This document shows, piece after piece, positions 34,906-43,334 of a stretch of DNA of 64,000 nt. Source of the stretch: Orlajensenia sp037404875 (GTDB taxonomy: Bacteria; Actinomycetota; Actinomycetes; Actinomycetales; Microbacteriaceae); NCBI RefSeq assembly GCF_037404875.1, contig NZ_JBBELO010000019.1, positions 62,001 through 126,000 of the forward strand, in the 5' to 3' direction. Below the pieces are notes generated by a model. It was not told the origin of the DNA. It searched no databases and saw only the letters and a list, made by a program, of their open reading frames with translations. Made by a program: the position numbers and the translations under genes. Numbering within the stretch: the first letter of the stretch is position 1; each line of letters starts with the position of its first letter.

Positions 34906-35002
34906 GCCATTCGCCCAACTGCATCGGGTGTTCGGCACGCCCCACGAAGTAGGCCGGAATTGGTCCAGCGGCGGAAACGATTCGTGCGGAAGACTTTGTT
35001 CC

Positions 35003-35197
35003 ATGGACATCAACAACCTTCCGACTGGCCCGTCAATCCCCGAAGGCACCCTCGCCCTCGGCTCCGGCGACACTGTTACCTTCATCCGCCGCTGTGACGT
35101 TTGCTTTGCGGCGATCCTGGAATCGCACGATGCGGACTATGCGGAGCATGTGCAGTGGCACGAGCGCACGGGGACCAACCTCCCGCCGTCTGATTGA
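35003..35197 (+). CDS. Small C2H2-like protein
   Basis: A 64-residue protein. Its second half holds Cys31-x2-Cys34 and His49-x3-His53 (CDVCFAA ... EHVQWH), a C2H2 zinc-finger-like spacing. I do not recognise the family with certainty; similar short proteins occur in actinobacterial phages and integrated elements. GGAAGA about 9 nt upstream supports the ATG at 35003, while an in-frame ATG at 34928 is possible. It lies between the HNH pseudogene and the integrase and might be a DNA-binding accessory protein. Downstream, 35198-35372 shows nothing recognisable. Confidence 0.5.
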   Translation: MDINNLPTGPSIPEGTLALGSGDTVTFIRRCDVCFAAILESHDADYAEHVQWHERTGTNLPPSD

Positions 35198-35372
35198 GAT
35201 TGGAACGGTCTCCGGTCACCTGACTTGCGCCGGGACGTGCGAGGCCGCTGTGAGAACGGACTTCTACACGCGGCGCTCCGGTGACCGTGAATGTATGACG
35301 GACCCCGGAATCTTGTTTCGCTGCACAACCAGAAATCCCCGGCCAACGTAGCGGCGTGAGAAATCTTGTTGG

Positions 35373-36320
35373 TTAGGAATCGTGAAGCGCTCGGTAGACC
35401 GACGCTCGACTCATGCCTGTGAGGGTGGCGATTTCATTGACGGGGCGACCCTTGACCCTGTACTGCTGCACTTTCCGAATCTTTTCCGGACTGAGCGCCG
35501 TACGGGGACGACCAGCGACCTGTTCGCCATCCTTGGCACGCGCCGCACGGGGGATCTCACCGATGCCGGGATTCTTCTTCTTCCAGTGGGCCTTCAACTC
35601 GTCCACGAGCCACGTCGGGAGGGACACGTCCCGTGTCTCACCGTTCTTCGTCCCCTCCTCAACACGAGCGTGCTGCTGAATCCACTGCTTCGAGATGTCC
35701 AGCACTCCGGTCTTCAGATCGAGGTCCGTCCGGTTGAGGGCCAATCCCTCTCCGATCCGAAGCCCTCCGATCATGAGAACGGTCCAGAGCAGCCGGTCCT
35801 CTTCCGTCGAGGCAACAAGAATTCTCCGGAACTCTTCCTTGCTGAGCAGGGGCCTCTCAGGAGTCAGATCCTTCCGGGCACCCTCCACGAGGCACGGGTT
35901 GAAGGTGATTTCCCGCTTCCGGACTGCCTGAGTCATCACGAGGCTGAGCACGTTGTAACGGTTCTTCCGTGCAGGGATCTCAGGCTGGCTATAGAACCAG
36001 TCATCCACCATGGTCGGAGTGATGTGCCGAAGCTCGTTGTGGCCGAAGGTGGGGGACAGGTGGAGGCGGAGGTCCCGGAGGTAATTGGCCCGGGTCTGCT
36101 CCTTCACGTCCCGACGCTGGATGACCTTCACTGCCCACTCATCGAACGTGATGGAGCCAACGTCCTTCTGAACGTGCACTCCTTCGTGAAGCTCTATCCG
36201 AAGGTTGGCCTCTGCCTTCACGGCATCGGTCTTCTTCGTGAAGCTCTCCGTCGAGTATGGCTTGCCCTTGTACGTGATCCGACCTTGATACTTGCCCGAT
36301 GCCGTCTTCCTGATTCCCAT
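35373..36320 (-). CDS. Chimeric integrase: truncated tyrosine recombinase with a resolvase-type HTH tail
   Basis: A 315-residue protein. Residues 8-40 resemble the arm-binding domain (SGKYQGRITYKGKPY). Residues 57-140 are the SAM-like core-binding domain. The catalytic domain begins normally, with Arg188 in GGLRIGEGLAL and the beta-hairpin Lys225 in GTKNGETRDVSLP. The expected HxxR, His/Trp and tyrosine nucleophile blocks are absent. From about residue 258 the sequence becomes GRPRTALSPEKIRKVQQYR ... SRASVYRALHDS, which is the C-terminal HTH of serine resolvases. It is probably inactive as a recombinase, or it may now act as a DNA-binding protein. Confidence 0.8.
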   Translation of the reverse strand: MGIRKTASGKYQGRITYKGKPYSTESFTKKTDAVKAEANLRIELHEGVHVQKDVGSITFDEWAVKVIQRRDVKEQTRANYLRDLRLHLSPTFGHNELRHITPTMVDDWFYSQPEIPARKNRYNVLSLVMTQAVRKREITFNPCLVEGARKDLTPERPLLSKEEFRRILVASTEEDRLLWTVLMIGGLRIGEGLALNRTDLDLKTGVLDISKQWIQQHARVEEGTKNGETRDVSLPTWLVDELKAHWKKKNPGIGEIPRAARAKDGEQVAGRPRTALSPEKIRKVQQYRVKGRPVNEIATLTGMSRASVYRALHDS

Positions 36321-36363
36321 TGAGTCCTCCTACCGAGTTATACGGACGAGGAGCCACTTGGAA

Positions 36364-36386
36364 AACCTTGGCAAGATCTGGCAAGG
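36364..36386 (+). repeat. Right TTGGCAA repeats (integrase arm-site candidates)
   Basis: AACCTTGGCAAGA (36364-36376) then TGGCAAGG (36379-36386) repeats the left-end composite at 31931-31953, with one base less between the halves. It lies about 45 nt upstream of the integrase start. Confidence 0.6.
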
Positions 36387-36421
36387 TCCCCCATTTCCCG
36401 TGGATTGGTGCGGAAGACTCG

Positions 36422-36431
36422 AATCTGCAAG
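36422..36431 (+). other. Candidate right attachment core
   Basis: AATCTGCAAG matches 31795-31804. The host rpsP upstream region begins to its right. See the left core for the caveat. Confidence 0.35.
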
Positions 36432-36564
36432 AATGGTCAGTCGAGTTCCGTTTCCGCCCGACCCTCTAATCAGGCCTTCGGAACCCCCTTGAACCTTTGC
36501 CGAGTGTGCACCCCACGCTCACGGCTCTCAGTTCGCCCAACCTCACAGAACACACAGGAGAATT

Positions 36565-36975
36565 GTGGCTGTCAAGATTCGTCTCAAGCGCCTCGGAAAG
36601 ATCCGCGCCCCCTACTACCGCATCGTCGTCGCCGACTCGCGCACCAAGCGCGACGGTCGCGTGATCGAGGAGATCGGCAAGTACCACCCCACCGAGGAGC
36701 CCTCGTTCATCGAGATCGACTCCGAGCGTGCGCAGTACTGGCTCGGCGTCGGCGCCCAGCCGACCGAGCAGGTCGCCGCGCTGCTCAAGCTCACCGGCGA
36801 CTGGGGTCGCTTCAAGGGCGACAAGGACGCCGTGAGCACCGTCAAGGTGAAGGAGCCCAAGGCCCCCTTCGTCATCGACGAGAAGAAGAAGCCGGTGCTG
36901 CGCCCCAAGGCCGAGAAGCCGGCCAAGGCCGCCGAGCCCGAGGCCGCTGAGGCCACCGAAGGCGACGAGGCCTGA
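36565..36975 (+). CDS. rpsP: 30S ribosomal protein S16
   Basis: S16 with the typical start AVKIRLKRLGKIRAPYYRIVVADSRTKRDG and the GRVIEEIGKYHP block. At 136 residues it has an actinobacterial Ala/Glu/Lys-rich extension after about residue 90. The GTG start is preceded by ACAGGAG. It heads the rpsP-khpA-rimM operon. The putative element ends 133 nt upstream, so the promoter must lie in that short stretch or inside the element. Confidence 0.96.
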   Translation: MAVKIRLKRLGKIRAPYYRIVVADSRTKRDGRVIEEIGKYHPTEEPSFIEIDSERAQYWLGVGAQPTEQVAALLKLTGDWGRFKGDKDAVSTVKVKEPKAPFVIDEKKKPVLRPKAEKPAKAAEPEAAEATEGDEA

Positions 36976-36977
36976 TC

Positions 36978-37214
36978 TTGCTCGGTTCCGCCGTCGAACA
37001 CCTCGTCAAGGGGATCGTCGATCACCCTGAAGACGTGCGCGTCGCCAGCAAGGACACCCCCCGGGGCGAGGTCCTCGAGGTTCACGTGAACCCCGAGGAC
37101 CTCGGCCGGGTCATCGGCCGTGCCGGCCGCACGGCCAAGGCCCTGCGCACCCTCATCGCCGCACTCGCCGATGGCCGTCGCGTGCGCGTGGACGTCGTCG
37201 ACACCGACGCCTGA
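36978..37214 (+). CDS. khpA: KH-domain RNA-binding protein
   Basis: A 78-residue single KH-domain protein with the GxxG-type loop in GRVIGRAGRTAKALRTLI. KhpA proteins bind small RNAs and mRNAs and lie between rpsP and rimM in Gram-positives. The start is a TTG 2 nt after the rpsP stop, with no clear ribosome binding site, so translation is probably coupled. Confidence 0.92.
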   Translation: MLGSAVEHLVKGIVDHPEDVRVASKDTPRGEVLEVHVNPEDLGRVIGRAGRTAKALRTLIAALADGRRVRVDVVDTDA

Positions 37215-37216
37215 CA

Positions 37217-37840
37217 GTGAGCGCCGACAGTCCCAAGCGCACGCAGTTGCGCGTCGGGCGCCTCACGAAGGCGCACGGCCTGAAGGGCGCCATCAAGCTC
37301 GAGCTCTACACCGACGAGCCGGAGCGGCGCTTCGTTCCCGGTGCGGTCTTCTCGCTGCAGGTTCCGGCATCCTCCCCGTGGCACGGAAAGGCGCTCGAGC
37401 TCATCGAGTTGCGCTGGTACAACAGCCAGCCGGTCGGCTTCTTCAAGGACGTGCCCGACCGCACCACGGCCGAGTCGCTCGTGAAAGGCATCCTCTGGGT
37501 CGACCAGGATGCCGCTGAGCTGCCGGTCGAGGAGAACGCCTGGTACGACCACCAGCTCGTCGGACTCGACGTCGTGCGCGACGGCGTGAAGGTCGGACTC
37601 GTGGCGCGGGTCGACCACTTCCCGGCGCAGGACCTGCTCATCGTGAAGACCTCCTCCGGTGAGGTGATGGTGCCGTTCGTCGCCGCACTCGTGCCCTCGG
37701 TCGACCTGCAGGCCGGGGTGGTGACCGTCACGCCGCCGAACGGGCTGTTCGAGGAGCTGCCCGACGACGCCGCGGACGCGCCCGACGCTTCCGACACCGA
37801 AGCGGAAGACACCGATCCGGAAGAGACCGGCCGGGCGTGA
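37217..37840 (+). CDS. rimM: Ribosome maturation factor RimM
   Basis: A 207-residue 16S rRNA processing factor. The N-terminal RVGRLTKAHGLKGAIKLELYTDEPERRF and the PRC-barrel block (WYDHQLVGLDVV, VKTSSGEVMVPFV) are present. The last 35 residues are an acidic Asp/Glu-rich tail. It starts with GTG 2 nt after khpA. Confidence 0.95.
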   Translation: MSADSPKRTQLRVGRLTKAHGLKGAIKLELYTDEPERRFVPGAVFSLQVPASSPWHGKALELIELRWYNSQPVGFFKDVPDRTTAESLVKGILWVDQDAAELPVEENAWYDHQLVGLDVVRDGVKVGLVARVDHFPAQDLLIVKTSSGEVMVPFVAALVPSVDLQAGVVTVTPPNGLFEELPDDAADAPDASDTEAEDTDPEETGRA

Positions 37841-37896
37841 GCGCTTCGCGCCGCCGACCAGCGGGCACCGGGGAATCGGCTCCGACGCGGCGCTCG

Positions 37897-37902
37897 TAGA
37901 CT
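37897..37902 (+). promoter_or_regulatory. -10 box of trmD (leaderless)
   Basis: TAGACT ends 6 nt before the ATG at 37909. It lets trmD be transcribed apart from rimM. Confidence 0.6.
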
Positions 37903-37908
37903 CGACGC

Positions 37909-38610
37909 ATGCGCATCGACATCGTCACGATCTTCCCGACGTTCTTCGACGCGCTCTCGATCTCGCTGCTGGGCAAGGCCGCATCGACGGGATTGATCGA
38001 CCTGCACGTGCACGACCTGCGCGAGCACACCCACGACCGGCACCGCACCGTCGACGACACCCCGTACGGCGGGGGAGCGGGCATGGTCATGAAGCCCGAA
38101 CCGTGGGGAGAGGCGATCGACGCCATCCTGGCCGAGTCGAACGACGACCCCCTGCTCGTCTTCCCCTCGCCCGCCGGAGTGCCCTTCGTGCAGGCGCGCG
38201 CACGTGAACTCGCCGCCGAGAGCCATCTCATCTTCGGCTGCGGTCGCTACGAGGGCATCGACCAGCGCGTCATCGACCACTTCGCCACGCGCATGCGGGT
38301 CGAGCTGATCAGCCTCGGCGACTACGTGCTGAACGGGGGAGAGGTCGCCGTGATGGCCATGATCGAGGCGGCCGGCCGTCTCATTCCGGGAGTCGTGGGC
38401 AATCCGGCGAGCCTCGTGGAGGAGTCGCACGAAGACGGCCTGCTCGAGTACCCCAGTTACACCAAGCCCGCGCACTGGCGCGAGCTCGACGTGCCGCCGA
38501 TCCTGCTGAGCGGCAACCACGGTGCGATCGCCGGATGGCGCCGCGAGCAGCAGCTGGAACGCACCCGACGCGTACGGCCGGAACTCCTGGGCCCCGACGC
38601 GGAGCACTGA
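37909..38610 (+). CDS. trmD: tRNA (guanine(37)-N1)-methyltransferase
   Basis: A 233-residue SPOUT methyltransferase that makes m1G37 in tRNAs and prevents frameshifting. The start RIDIVTIFPTFFD, DDTPYGGGAGMVMKPEP, GRYEGIDQRV and the knot ISLGDYVLNGGEVAVM are characteristic. It has a leaderless promoter. In many bacteria rplS follows directly; here rplS is 6.3 kb away. Confidence 0.97.
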   Translation: MRIDIVTIFPTFFDALSISLLGKAASTGLIDLHVHDLREHTHDRHRTVDDTPYGGGAGMVMKPEPWGEAIDAILAESNDDPLLVFPSPAGVPFVQARARELAAESHLIFGCGRYEGIDQRVIDHFATRMRVELISLGDYVLNGGEVAVMAMIEAAGRLIPGVVGNPASLVEESHEDGLLEYPSYTKPAHWRELDVPPILLSGNHGAIAGWRREQQLERTRRVRPELLGPDAEH

Positions 38611-38691
38611 GCCGGGCCGAACGGATGCCGGGAGCCGTCAGGATTCATCATCCGGAAACACGCCGGTGCCTGTCATGAAACACCCTGTGCA

Positions 38692-38697
38692 TAACTT
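38692..38697 (+). promoter_or_regulatory. Candidate -10 box of the CbiX-like gene
   Basis: TAACTT lies about 48 nt before the ATG at 38745. It is the best TANNNT match in the trmD-cbiX gap. Confidence 0.35.
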
Positions 38698-38744
38698 CGG
38701 AATCGGCGGGCCGCCAGCCTGCCGGTGAACGAAGGCGGGTGCGC

Positions 38745-39485
38745 ATGGCGGGGGGAGCGCGGTCCACACCTGCCCTGGTGATCCTCGCGCTCACGCACGG
38801 GGCGCCGTCCGGCCCCAACCGTGCGGCCGTCATCGCGCTCGTGGATGCCATCGCCACCGCGCGCCCCGACGTCGACGTCTCGATCAGCTTCGTCGATGCC
38901 TGGCAGAGCGACCTCCCACAGGCGCTCCCGCCCGCATTGGCCACGTCCTCATCTGTCGTCGTGCCGCTCGTGCTCTCGGCGGGGTTCCATGTGCGCGCCG
39001 AACTCGCCGACTCGCTCGGCCAGGCGGTGCTCGCCGACGCACTCGGCCCCGACGGCCGGCTCGTCGAGGTGCTCGCCGAACGGGTGCGCTCCCTCGGCAT
39101 CCTTCCCCGCGACTCGGTGCTGCTCGCGGCGGCGGGATCGACCGACCAGCGCGCGGTCGCCGAATGCTTCGAGACGGCCAGGATGCTCGGTGCGGCCCTC
39201 GGTCGGCCCGTCACCGTGGGCTTCATCGCGGCCGCCAGTCCACGGCTGCACGACGCCATCGAGATGCTGCGCGCCGTGCATCACGGCTCACGGGTCGTCG
39301 TGGCCACCTACCTGCTCGCGCCCGGGCACTTCAACGACGCCATCACCACCGCAGGGGCCGACCTCGTCTCGCCGCCGCTCGTGGTGCCCGACGGCGCTGT
39401 TGCAGAACCCCTCGTCGACCTCGTGCTGGAGCGCTACGACGTCGCCTGGTCGCGCCGCCAGCCGACCCCCTCCCCGGCCCCCTGA
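38745..39485 (+). CDS. CbiX/sirohydrochlorin ferrochelatase-like protein
   Basis: A 246-residue protein with two CbiX-like halves. ALTHGAPSG carries the first metal-site histidine and LVLSAGFHVRAEL the second. The C-terminal half repeats the fold (VATYLLAPGHFNDAI). Such proteins insert iron or cobalt into sirohydrochlorin for siroheme or cobalamin. No other tetrapyrrole gene is near, so the role is inferred. The ATG at 38745 is favoured by an upstream GAAGG; a GTG two codons earlier (38739) is possible. Confidence 0.82.
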   Translation: MAGGARSTPALVILALTHGAPSGPNRAAVIALVDAIATARPDVDVSISFVDAWQSDLPQALPPALATSSSVVVPLVLSAGFHVRAELADSLGQAVLADALGPDGRLVEVLAERVRSLGILPRDSVLLAAAGSTDQRAVAECFETARMLGAALGRPVTVGFIAAASPRLHDAIEMLRAVHHGSRVVVATYLLAPGHFNDAITTAGADLVSPPLVVPDGAVAEPLVDLVLERYDVAWSRRQPTPSPAP

Positions 39486-39500
39486 CGCCCGCCGCGCGGG

Positions 39501-40268
39501 TCAGCCGCGGGCGGTGAGCACGAGCGGGCCGTCATCGGTGATGGCGACCGTGTGCTCCATGTGCGCACCGCGCGATCCGTCGGCCGAACGCAGTGTCCAG
39601 CCGTCGGGGTCGGTGAAGATCTTGTCTGTGCCGAGCAGGAACCACGGCTCGATGGCGATCACGAGCCCGGCGCGCAGCGGCAGGCCACGGTGTGCGCGGC
39701 CGTTGTTCGGGATGTGCGGGTCGCCGTGCATCGTGCGACCCACCCCATGCCCGCCGAAGTCGGTGTTGATGCGCAGGCCCTGCGCGAGGGCGACCTCTGC
39801 GATGGCCGCCGAGATGTCGCCGATACGGTTGCCCGTGCGCGCAGCCGCTATGCCGGCCTCGAGCGCACGGGTCGTCGTGTCGATCAGCTGCAGGTCTTCG
39901 TCGCGGGGCGTGCCGACCACGACCGAGACGGCGGAGTCGGCGACCCAGCCGTCGACGGATGCGGCGAAGTCGAGCGAGAGCAGGTCACCGTCCCGCAGCG
40001 TGTAGTCCCGGGGCAGGCCGTGCAGCACGGCGTCGTTGACCGAGGTGCAGATGACCTTGCCGAACGGACTGGCTCCGAACGAGGGGTGGTAGTCGATGTA
40101 GCACGACTCTGCGCCAGCCTTGCGGATCATGTCGTGGGCCAGCCGGTCCAGGCTCAGCAGGTTCACGCCCACGGCCGCAGCCGCGGCGGTCGCCTCGAGC
40201 ACGGATGCCACGAAGGCGCCGGCCGGCTTCATGGCCTCGATCTCGGCAGGGGTGCGCAACTCGATCAT
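39501..40268 (-). CDS. map: Methionine aminopeptidase, type I
   Basis: A 255-residue metallopeptidase that removes the initiator methionine. The metal ligands lie in LLSLDFAASVDGWVADSA (two Asp), GGHGVGRTMHGDPHIPN (His), VIAIEPWF (Glu) and the C-terminal AHMEHTVAI (Glu). The ATG at 40268 is preceded by GAGAGGAC, and upstream codons are not conserved-looking. It stands apart from the usual secY-adk context, so it may be one of several map copies. Confidence 0.94.
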   Translation of the reverse strand: MIELRTPAEIEAMKPAGAFVASVLEATAAAAAVGVNLLSLDRLAHDMIRKAGAESCYIDYHPSFGASPFGKVICTSVNDAVLHGLPRDYTLRDGDLLSLDFAASVDGWVADSAVSVVVGTPRDEDLQLIDTTTRALEAGIAAARTGNRIGDISAAIAEVALAQGLRINTDFGGHGVGRTMHGDPHIPNNGRAHRGLPLRAGLVIAIEPWFLLGTDKIFTDPDGWTLRSADGSRGAHMEHTVAITDDGPLVLTARG

Positions 40269-40375
40269 CGATGTCCTCTCGTCGCTTCCATTCTCCCCCG
40301 TCGCGACGGGTGCACGAGCGTGGCCCGCGCATCCGCCCTCGGCGAACTCCCACCCCATGGCGCACGCAGAGTGCC

Positions 40376-40381
40376 TACGCT
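40376..40381 (+). promoter_or_regulatory. -10 box of the 40388 membrane protein gene (leaderless)
   Basis: TACGCT ends 6 nt before the GTG at 40388 and fixes that start. Confidence 0.6.
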
Positions 40382-40387
40382 GGTGGC

Positions 40388-40876
40388 GTGATCATCCGTC
40401 GGGCCTTCTACTACGCCCTCTTCCCGGCCGTCGTCGTGCTGCCGGCGTGGACCCTCATCGGCTGGGGCATCTTCGGCCACGGCGGCTGGGCGCTGCTCGG
40501 GCTCATCATCGCAGCCCCCGTCATGGCCATCGCCCTCGCGGTCGTCGCGCTGCTCGTGTTCGCGCGCCCGCAGGTGCGACGCGAGCGGGCCGTCTCGTGG
40601 ATGGATGCCGCCTATCTCGCCGTCTGGTACGCGTGCCTCATCGCCTTCGGCTTCCTCGGCGAGACGGCGACCCTCTTCGCGGTGCTCGGCGTCGCCGCCG
40701 CGCTGACGGCCTTCTGGCTCTCGCTCTCACAGCTGTACCGGGCGGGCGTGAAGGGCGTGCGCGACACGATGGCCGCCTTCGAACGCCAGGCCGCCGCTCC
40801 GGCGACGCAGCAGGCTGTCATCCGTCACGCCGACGGTGAAGACGAGGTCATCATCGTGCGCGAGGTCAAGCCGTAG
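40388..40876 (+). CDS. Uncharacterised four-helix membrane protein
   Basis: A 162-residue protein with four hydrophobic segments (about residues 6-28, 32-57, 74-92 and 96-113) and a charged cytoplasmic tail of about 50 residues ending VIIVREVKP. I recognise no enzyme or transporter motif. GTG start with a leaderless promoter. It is convergent with the lysyltransferase gene, with 16 nt between the stops. Confidence 0.75.
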   Translation: MIIRRAFYYALFPAVVVLPAWTLIGWGIFGHGGWALLGLIIAAPVMAIALAVVALLVFARPQVRRERAVSWMDAAYLAVWYACLIAFGFLGETATLFAVLGVAAALTAFWLSLSQLYRAGVKGVRDTMAAFERQAAAPATQQAVIRHADGEDEVIIVREVKP

Positions 40877-40892
40877 GACCGGCCGGCCGCGT

Positions 40893-43334
40893 TCACGTCC
40901 GGTGACGCAGGAGGGCGCCCACCCCGCGCACGGTGAGGGTCGGCGGGTAGCAGCGCGCCACGGCCATCCCGATCGCCGGAAGTCTCACGGGGTCGCGATA
41001 CACGAGGTAGAGCGGCTCGAGCGATGTGGAGAACTTGCGTTTGAAGCGCAGCAGGGAACGGAACCCGTAGAGCGGCTCGAGCGTGCGGGCGAGCAGGTCG
41101 AGCACCGCTGAGAGGGCCCCGGCGTGTTCCGTCGCCGAGTTCGCCAAGGGGGATCCCGACAGGCTCACCACCTCGAGTCCGGCGTCGGCGAAGCGGGCGA
41201 CGGCCTCCGCGATCGCGAATTCCATGACCCCGTTCGCCGCGGCCGGCGCTCGGCGCATCATGTCGAGTGTGCGTCCGACCAGGAGACCGTCCCGACGGAT
41301 CGGCAGCCAGCTCGTGATCGCGCACAATCGATCCTCCGCGTCGAGCACGGCGCCGAGCAGGACGTCGTCATCGCGGAGCTCGTCGAGCCCGCCGAGGGTG
41401 AAGCCGAGTTCGGGAAGCTCCTTCGATGACATCCACTCCTCGGAGAGTGCGGTGATCTGCGCGGTGATGCGCGCCGGCATCTCGGCCCAGTTCGACCAGC
41501 GCACGCGCAGACCGTCGCGCACGGAACGATTGACGGCGGTGCGCACGTCCTGCATCGCCCGGCCCGACGTCGAGAACGTTCGCGGATCGAGCGTGATCTC
41601 CTCGGCGACCTCGATCGCACTCCAGCCGGCCTCGACCAGGATCGCCCGAACCGGCTCGTGGACGCTGTAGAACGCCGGAGTCCATGCCGACGCATCGCAG
41701 AACTCCACGAACCGACGCAGCGTATCGGCTCCTGCGGCGACCTCGCCGATCGGGTCGGAGGTCGTCACGGCCACGCCGCCGACGACCCGGTAGGCCACCC
41801 CCGCTGTCGCCTCTGGCGCGGTCCACAGTTCGTTTCCCGCCCACGTGGTCATGAAGCCGAGGGTGCCCGAGCCGCGATCCAGGAGCGAACGGATGCGCAT
41901 CGCATCCGGAGCGACAACGGCGGCGGTGCTGCTGAGGCGCAACATCATGACGGCGATCGCGATGAGCCCGAACCAGAAGAGGGGGCCGATTCCGTGGCTC
42001 AGCCACGAAGACGCCGCCGAGACGGGATGCAGCGCATGTGCGGGCACCCGAAGGAACGAGGTGGGCAGCACGAGTGAGGGCAGGTTCTGCACGACAGTCT
42101 GCCAGGTGGCGATCGGCCTGAACTGCGTGCGCAGCACCCACGATCCAGCGAGCGCCACGCCGACGCACAGCAGCGTCCACGCGGCCAGGAGCGCACCGCT
42201 GCGGCTCCGCAGGCGAGGATCGAGGCGAATGGGAAAGGCCCGTCTCTCGGCCAGAAGCAGGAGGGAATAGGCCAACGGCGCGAGGATGCTCGCAGCCACC
42301 CAGATTCCGAGTTCAGCGTCGTGCCTGCCGGCCGGCGCGGGGTGTGCGGAGGGCATGACGCCGAGGTACCAGGCGGCGACCAGCGACTGCACGGTACCGA
42401 GGGCGGCCAGCAACCAGACCGCCAGCCGACGGCCGGCGAGCAGGCCCCAGGCGCCGACGAGCATGAGCAGCAGGGGGAGAAGGGACAGGAGGGTCCCGCC
42501 CACTCCGTGCAGATGGGCGTGATCCAGAGCGTTGATGCAGTCCAGCGGGAACGTGCCCGCCCGGCAGTGTGCGCTCGGCCGAGCCGACGGCGTCGCATCC
42601 GACAGGGTGATGCCCAACGGTGCGAGCAGGCCGAAACGCACCGGAGCGGTGAGCGAGAGAAGGGGGCCGAGGGCGAGGACCACGGTGACCAGGGCGAGCA
42701 GGCCCCGCCGCTCCCGCCGGGAGCTGGTCCAGTGCCGGCCGCTCGGCGTGGGAATCGTGAGCCGGCCGCCGAGCAGCCCGGCTGCGACGGCGACGAGAAG
42801 ATAGAGGTCGGACGGCAGGCCGCTGTACAGCGTCATCGCGACGGCACCGGCCACGAGCAGCACCCGGATGCGCCTGCGCCAGATGCCGGGAGCGCTTGCG
42901 CTGGCCCACGCGATGGTTCCGGCTATGGGGGTCAGCGGATCGAGGGTGTCGAGAGTCCTCACCGACGATGCCCAGTACTCTCCGGTCCGCGAGCCGACGA
43001 CCTGAACCCCGAGCCCGACGATCGAGGCGAAGGTGCCCGTGAGCACGAAGGCGAGCGCGGTGCGGATGCCGCCCATCGTCCGCTCCGCCCAGCCGACGGC
43101 GAGCAGGGTCGCGCAGACGGCCACGACGAGTCCGATCGCGTTGGCCGCCACGAGCTGCGAGGTGACGAGCACCCACCAGTGGTGCTCGGCGAGTGCGGCG
43201 GGATCGGCTCCCGCGCGCTCAGGGCTCAGGGCGCCACGGCCCGCGCCCGACAGGGAGAGGATGCCGAGTACCAGCAGGATGGCGGCGATCGCGAGCGTCA
43301 CGGGCAGCCGACCGGCCTGGCGCAGGAGCCTCAT
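40893..43334 (-). CDS. MprF-like membrane protein with a C-terminal lysyltransferase (DUF2156) domain
   Basis: An 813-residue protein with about a dozen membrane helices in the first 480 residues. A C-terminal tandem GNAT-like DUF2156 domain (from FMTTWAGNELWTA to VYRDPVRLPAIGMAV) is of the kind that transfers lysine from Lys-tRNA to phosphatidylglycerol. In MprF this lowers surface charge and protects against cationic peptides. The helix layout, with rhomboid-like HLHGVGGTLLSLLPLL, is not classic MprF, so the acceptor is uncertain. Its ATG overlaps the stop of the esterase gene upstream (4 nt). Confidence 0.8.
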   Translation of the reverse strand: MRLLRQAGRLPVTLAIAAILLVLGILSLSGAGRGALSPERAGADPAALAEHHWWVLVTSQLVAANAIGLVVAVCATLLAVGWAERTMGGIRTALAFVLTGTFASIVGLGVQVVGSRTGEYWASSVRTLDTLDPLTPIAGTIAWASASAPGIWRRRIRVLLVAGAVAMTLYSGLPSDLYLLVAVAAGLLGGRLTIPTPSGRHWTSSRRERRGLLALVTVVLALGPLLSLTAPVRFGLLAPLGITLSDATPSARPSAHCRAGTFPLDCINALDHAHLHGVGGTLLSLLPLLLMLVGAWGLLAGRRLAVWLLAALGTVQSLVAAWYLGVMPSAHPAPAGRHDAELGIWVAASILAPLAYSLLLLAERRAFPIRLDPRLRSRSGALLAAWTLLCVGVALAGSWVLRTQFRPIATWQTVVQNLPSLVLPTSFLRVPAHALHPVSAASSWLSHGIGPLFWFGLIAIAVMMLRLSSTAAVVAPDAMRIRSLLDRGSGTLGFMTTWAGNELWTAPEATAGVAYRVVGGVAVTTSDPIGEVAAGADTLRRFVEFCDASAWTPAFYSVHEPVRAILVEAGWSAIEVAEEITLDPRTFSTSGRAMQDVRTAVNRSVRDGLRVRWSNWAEMPARITAQITALSEEWMSSKELPELGFTLGGLDELRDDDVLLGAVLDAEDRLCAITSWLPIRRDGLLVGRTLDMMRRAPAAANGVMEFAIAEAVARFADAGLEVVSLSGSPLANSATEHAGALSAVLDLLARTLEPLYGFRSLLRFKRKFSTSLEPLYLVYRDPVRLPAIGMAVARCYPPTLTVRGVGALLRHRT

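Larger units (their letters stand above)
31795..36431. mobile_element. Small integrated element (IME/prophage remnant) with TcmP/Gp37-Gp68 cargo
   Basis: A stretch of about 4.6 kb with lower GC and more AT-rich codons than its neighbours, between ybdK and rpsP. It carries an integrase at the right end, a two-gene cargo operon, a broken HNH gene and a small zinc-finger-like gene. The ends carry direct repeats: AATCTGCAAG (31795-31804 and 36422-36431) and TTGGCAAG-type repeats just inside. No replication, packaging or transfer gene is present. The limits are inferred from the repeats and composition. Confidence 0.7.

Noticed and set aside
34693..35097. Plus-strand frame beginning with a CxxCGNC motif.
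   Set aside because: It is antisense to the N-terminal half of the HNH pseudogene and overlaps the better supported small gene at 35003. The cysteines come from the complement of HNH codons.
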